From Proteiniborus sp. MB09-C3 (GTDB lineage: Bacteria; Bacillota; Clostridia; Tissierellales; Proteiniboraceae), in assembly GCF_030263895.1 (NCBI RefSeq), contig NZ_CP127161.1, positions 2,852,001 to 2,916,000 on the forward strand: DNA of 64,000 nt, given 5' to 3'. Position 1 is the stretch's first letter. Each line of letters starts with the position of its first letter. A program made the position numbers and the translations under genes. Below are positions 63,237 to 64,000 of the stretch, piece by piece. The notes under the pieces were generated by a model. The model saw only the letters and a list, made by a program, of their open reading frames with translations. It searched no databases and was not told the origin of the DNA.

Positions 63237-64000
63237 AGCTTTTTACATCAGTCCATATTTTATCGTATTCTTTTATAAACTCTCCTAAATCTAGGAAAAC
63301 CTCACAATTATTTATTATATCATCACTAGGATATGCTACTTCATTGTTTATTACCTCTGGAGCTAATAGCTTCATAGTCTCTTTATTTGTAGTAGAATAC
63401 CCTATATATTCAGTATTTTTAAGTGCTATATCTGGTCTACTCATAAAGTTAATAAACAATTCTGCTTCTTTTTTGTTTTTACTTGCCTTTGGTATTACTA
63501 TATTATCAAACCAAAAGTTACTGCCTTCCTCTGGCACTACATATCTTAAGTCTTCATTTTGCTCCATCATATACACTGCATCTCCAGACCAAACAACAGC
63601 TAAGGCAGCTTCCTCGCCTATCATCATATCCTTTACTTCATCACCTACATAAGCTAATAATAAAGGCTTTTGCTTTATTAATTCTGCTTTTGCTTCCTCT
63701 AACTCATTTACATTTCTAGTGTTTATTGAATAATTTAGTTTCTTTAGGGCTACAGCTATAGAATCTCTTTGACTATCAAGCATTAATATTTGACCCTTGT
63801 ACTTACTGTCCCATAGTATATTCCAACTGTCTACAGGCTCTTTTACTACTTTTTGATTGTATAATATTCCTACAGTTCCCCACATATAAGGCACTGAGTA
63901 CTCATTGTTAGGATCAAAGTCTAGATTTTTAAACCTATCATCAATGTTTTTGTAATTAGGTATATTATTCATATCGAGCTTTTGCAATAAATCTTCTTTA
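63235..64000 (-). CDS. Spermidine/putrescine ABC transporter binding protein, PotD-like (partial at window edge)
   Basis: Only the C-terminal 255 or so codons are in the window; the frame stays open to base 64000, so the start lies beyond. The PotD pattern NEYSVPYMWGTVGILYNQ (about 29-46 of the visible part), PVDSWNILWDSKYKGQI, AVVWSGDAVYMMEQN and GSNFWFDNIVIPKASKN is clear. Trp and Asp residues of the polyamine cage (W-D-S and W-F-D) are seen. It should end a potABCD operon lying to the right. Confidence 0.9.
   Translation of the reverse strand, partial: KEDLLQKLDMNNIPNYKNIDDRFKNLDFDPNNEYSVPYMWGTVGILYNQKVVKEPVDSWNILWDSKYKGQILMLDSQRDSIAVALKKLNYSINTRNVNELEEAKAELIKQKPLLLAYVGDEVKDMMIGEEAALAVVWSGDAVYMMEQNEDLRYVVPEEGSNFWFDNIVIPKASKNKKEAELFINFMSRPDIALKNTEYIGYSTTNKETMKLLAPEVINNEVAYPSDDIINNCEVFLDLGEFIKEYDKIWTDVKS

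Overview
The window is a 64-kb AT-rich chromosomal segment of a low-GC, endospore-forming, anaerobic Firmicute of the class Clostridia; a Tissierellia-like organism would fit, but the sequence alone does not fix the genus. The signs are the mraZ-rsmH-ftsL-PBP division cluster, a Spo0E-type protein, a YhcN/YlaJ lipoprotein, strong AGGAGG ribosome sites, many TTG/GTG starts, a T-box leader, and oxygen-sensitive chemistry (a double-cubane reductase with its ATPase activator, ferredoxin-like proteins, PduL). About four fifths of the genes are on the minus strand. I saw no rRNA, tRNA, CRISPR array, transposase or phage gene.

Layout. 1-3.5 kb: division and cell-wall (dcw) cluster read leftward, with an evident MraZ operator. 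3.6-8.7 kb: a 55-aa Spo0E-like gene, lgt, an M16 peptidase-like pair (YmfH/YmfF type) and a membrane-anchored ferrochelatase-fold protein. 8.7-15.5 kb: sporulation lipoprotein, ychF, bcp, a DUF3298 protein, pepF and a MATE exporter. 15.7-26.2 kb: UbiA prenyltransferase, DUF2207 protein, MBL hydrolase, deoC-pduL, a flavin reductase, three membrane proteins including an Mrr-like one, small proteins and T-box-controlled asnA. 26.6-30.2 kb: nucleoside-recognition transporter and a polar amino-acid ABC system. 30.5-33.8 kb: five-gene operon of DUF5685, J-domain, membrane, ComEC-like MBL and DUF3006 proteins. 34-38 kb: DUF4015 lipoprotein, rnhA, YdbC-like, a secreted protein and a TudS-like protein. 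38-42.6 kb: a Ugp-type carbohydrate ABC operon with a duplicated palindromic element between permease and binding-protein genes. 43-51 kb: small membrane protein, methyltransferase, DUF1294, cca, LTA-synthase-like enzyme, a probable frameshifted secreted protein and an M28 peptidase. 51-58.5 kb: double-cubane reductase with activator, then a six-gene chorismate operon (aroB-aroA-aroC-chorismate mutase-aroK-aroQ). 58.5-64 kb: DUF362 ferredoxin protein, DegV, YibE/F, an FAD reductase and the C-terminal part of a PotD-like protein.

Most of this is ordinary chromosome. No convincing undescribed multi-gene system stands out. The best second looks are the compound palindromic repeat at 39.5 kb, a dispersed palindromic repeat family with four copies here, the ferrochelatase-fold membrane protein lacking its usual active-site His, the membrane-embedded Mrr-like protein lacking its usual Lys, the DUF5685/J-domain/ComEC-like operon, and several small genes (Spo0E-like, 57 aa, 60 aa, 56 aa).
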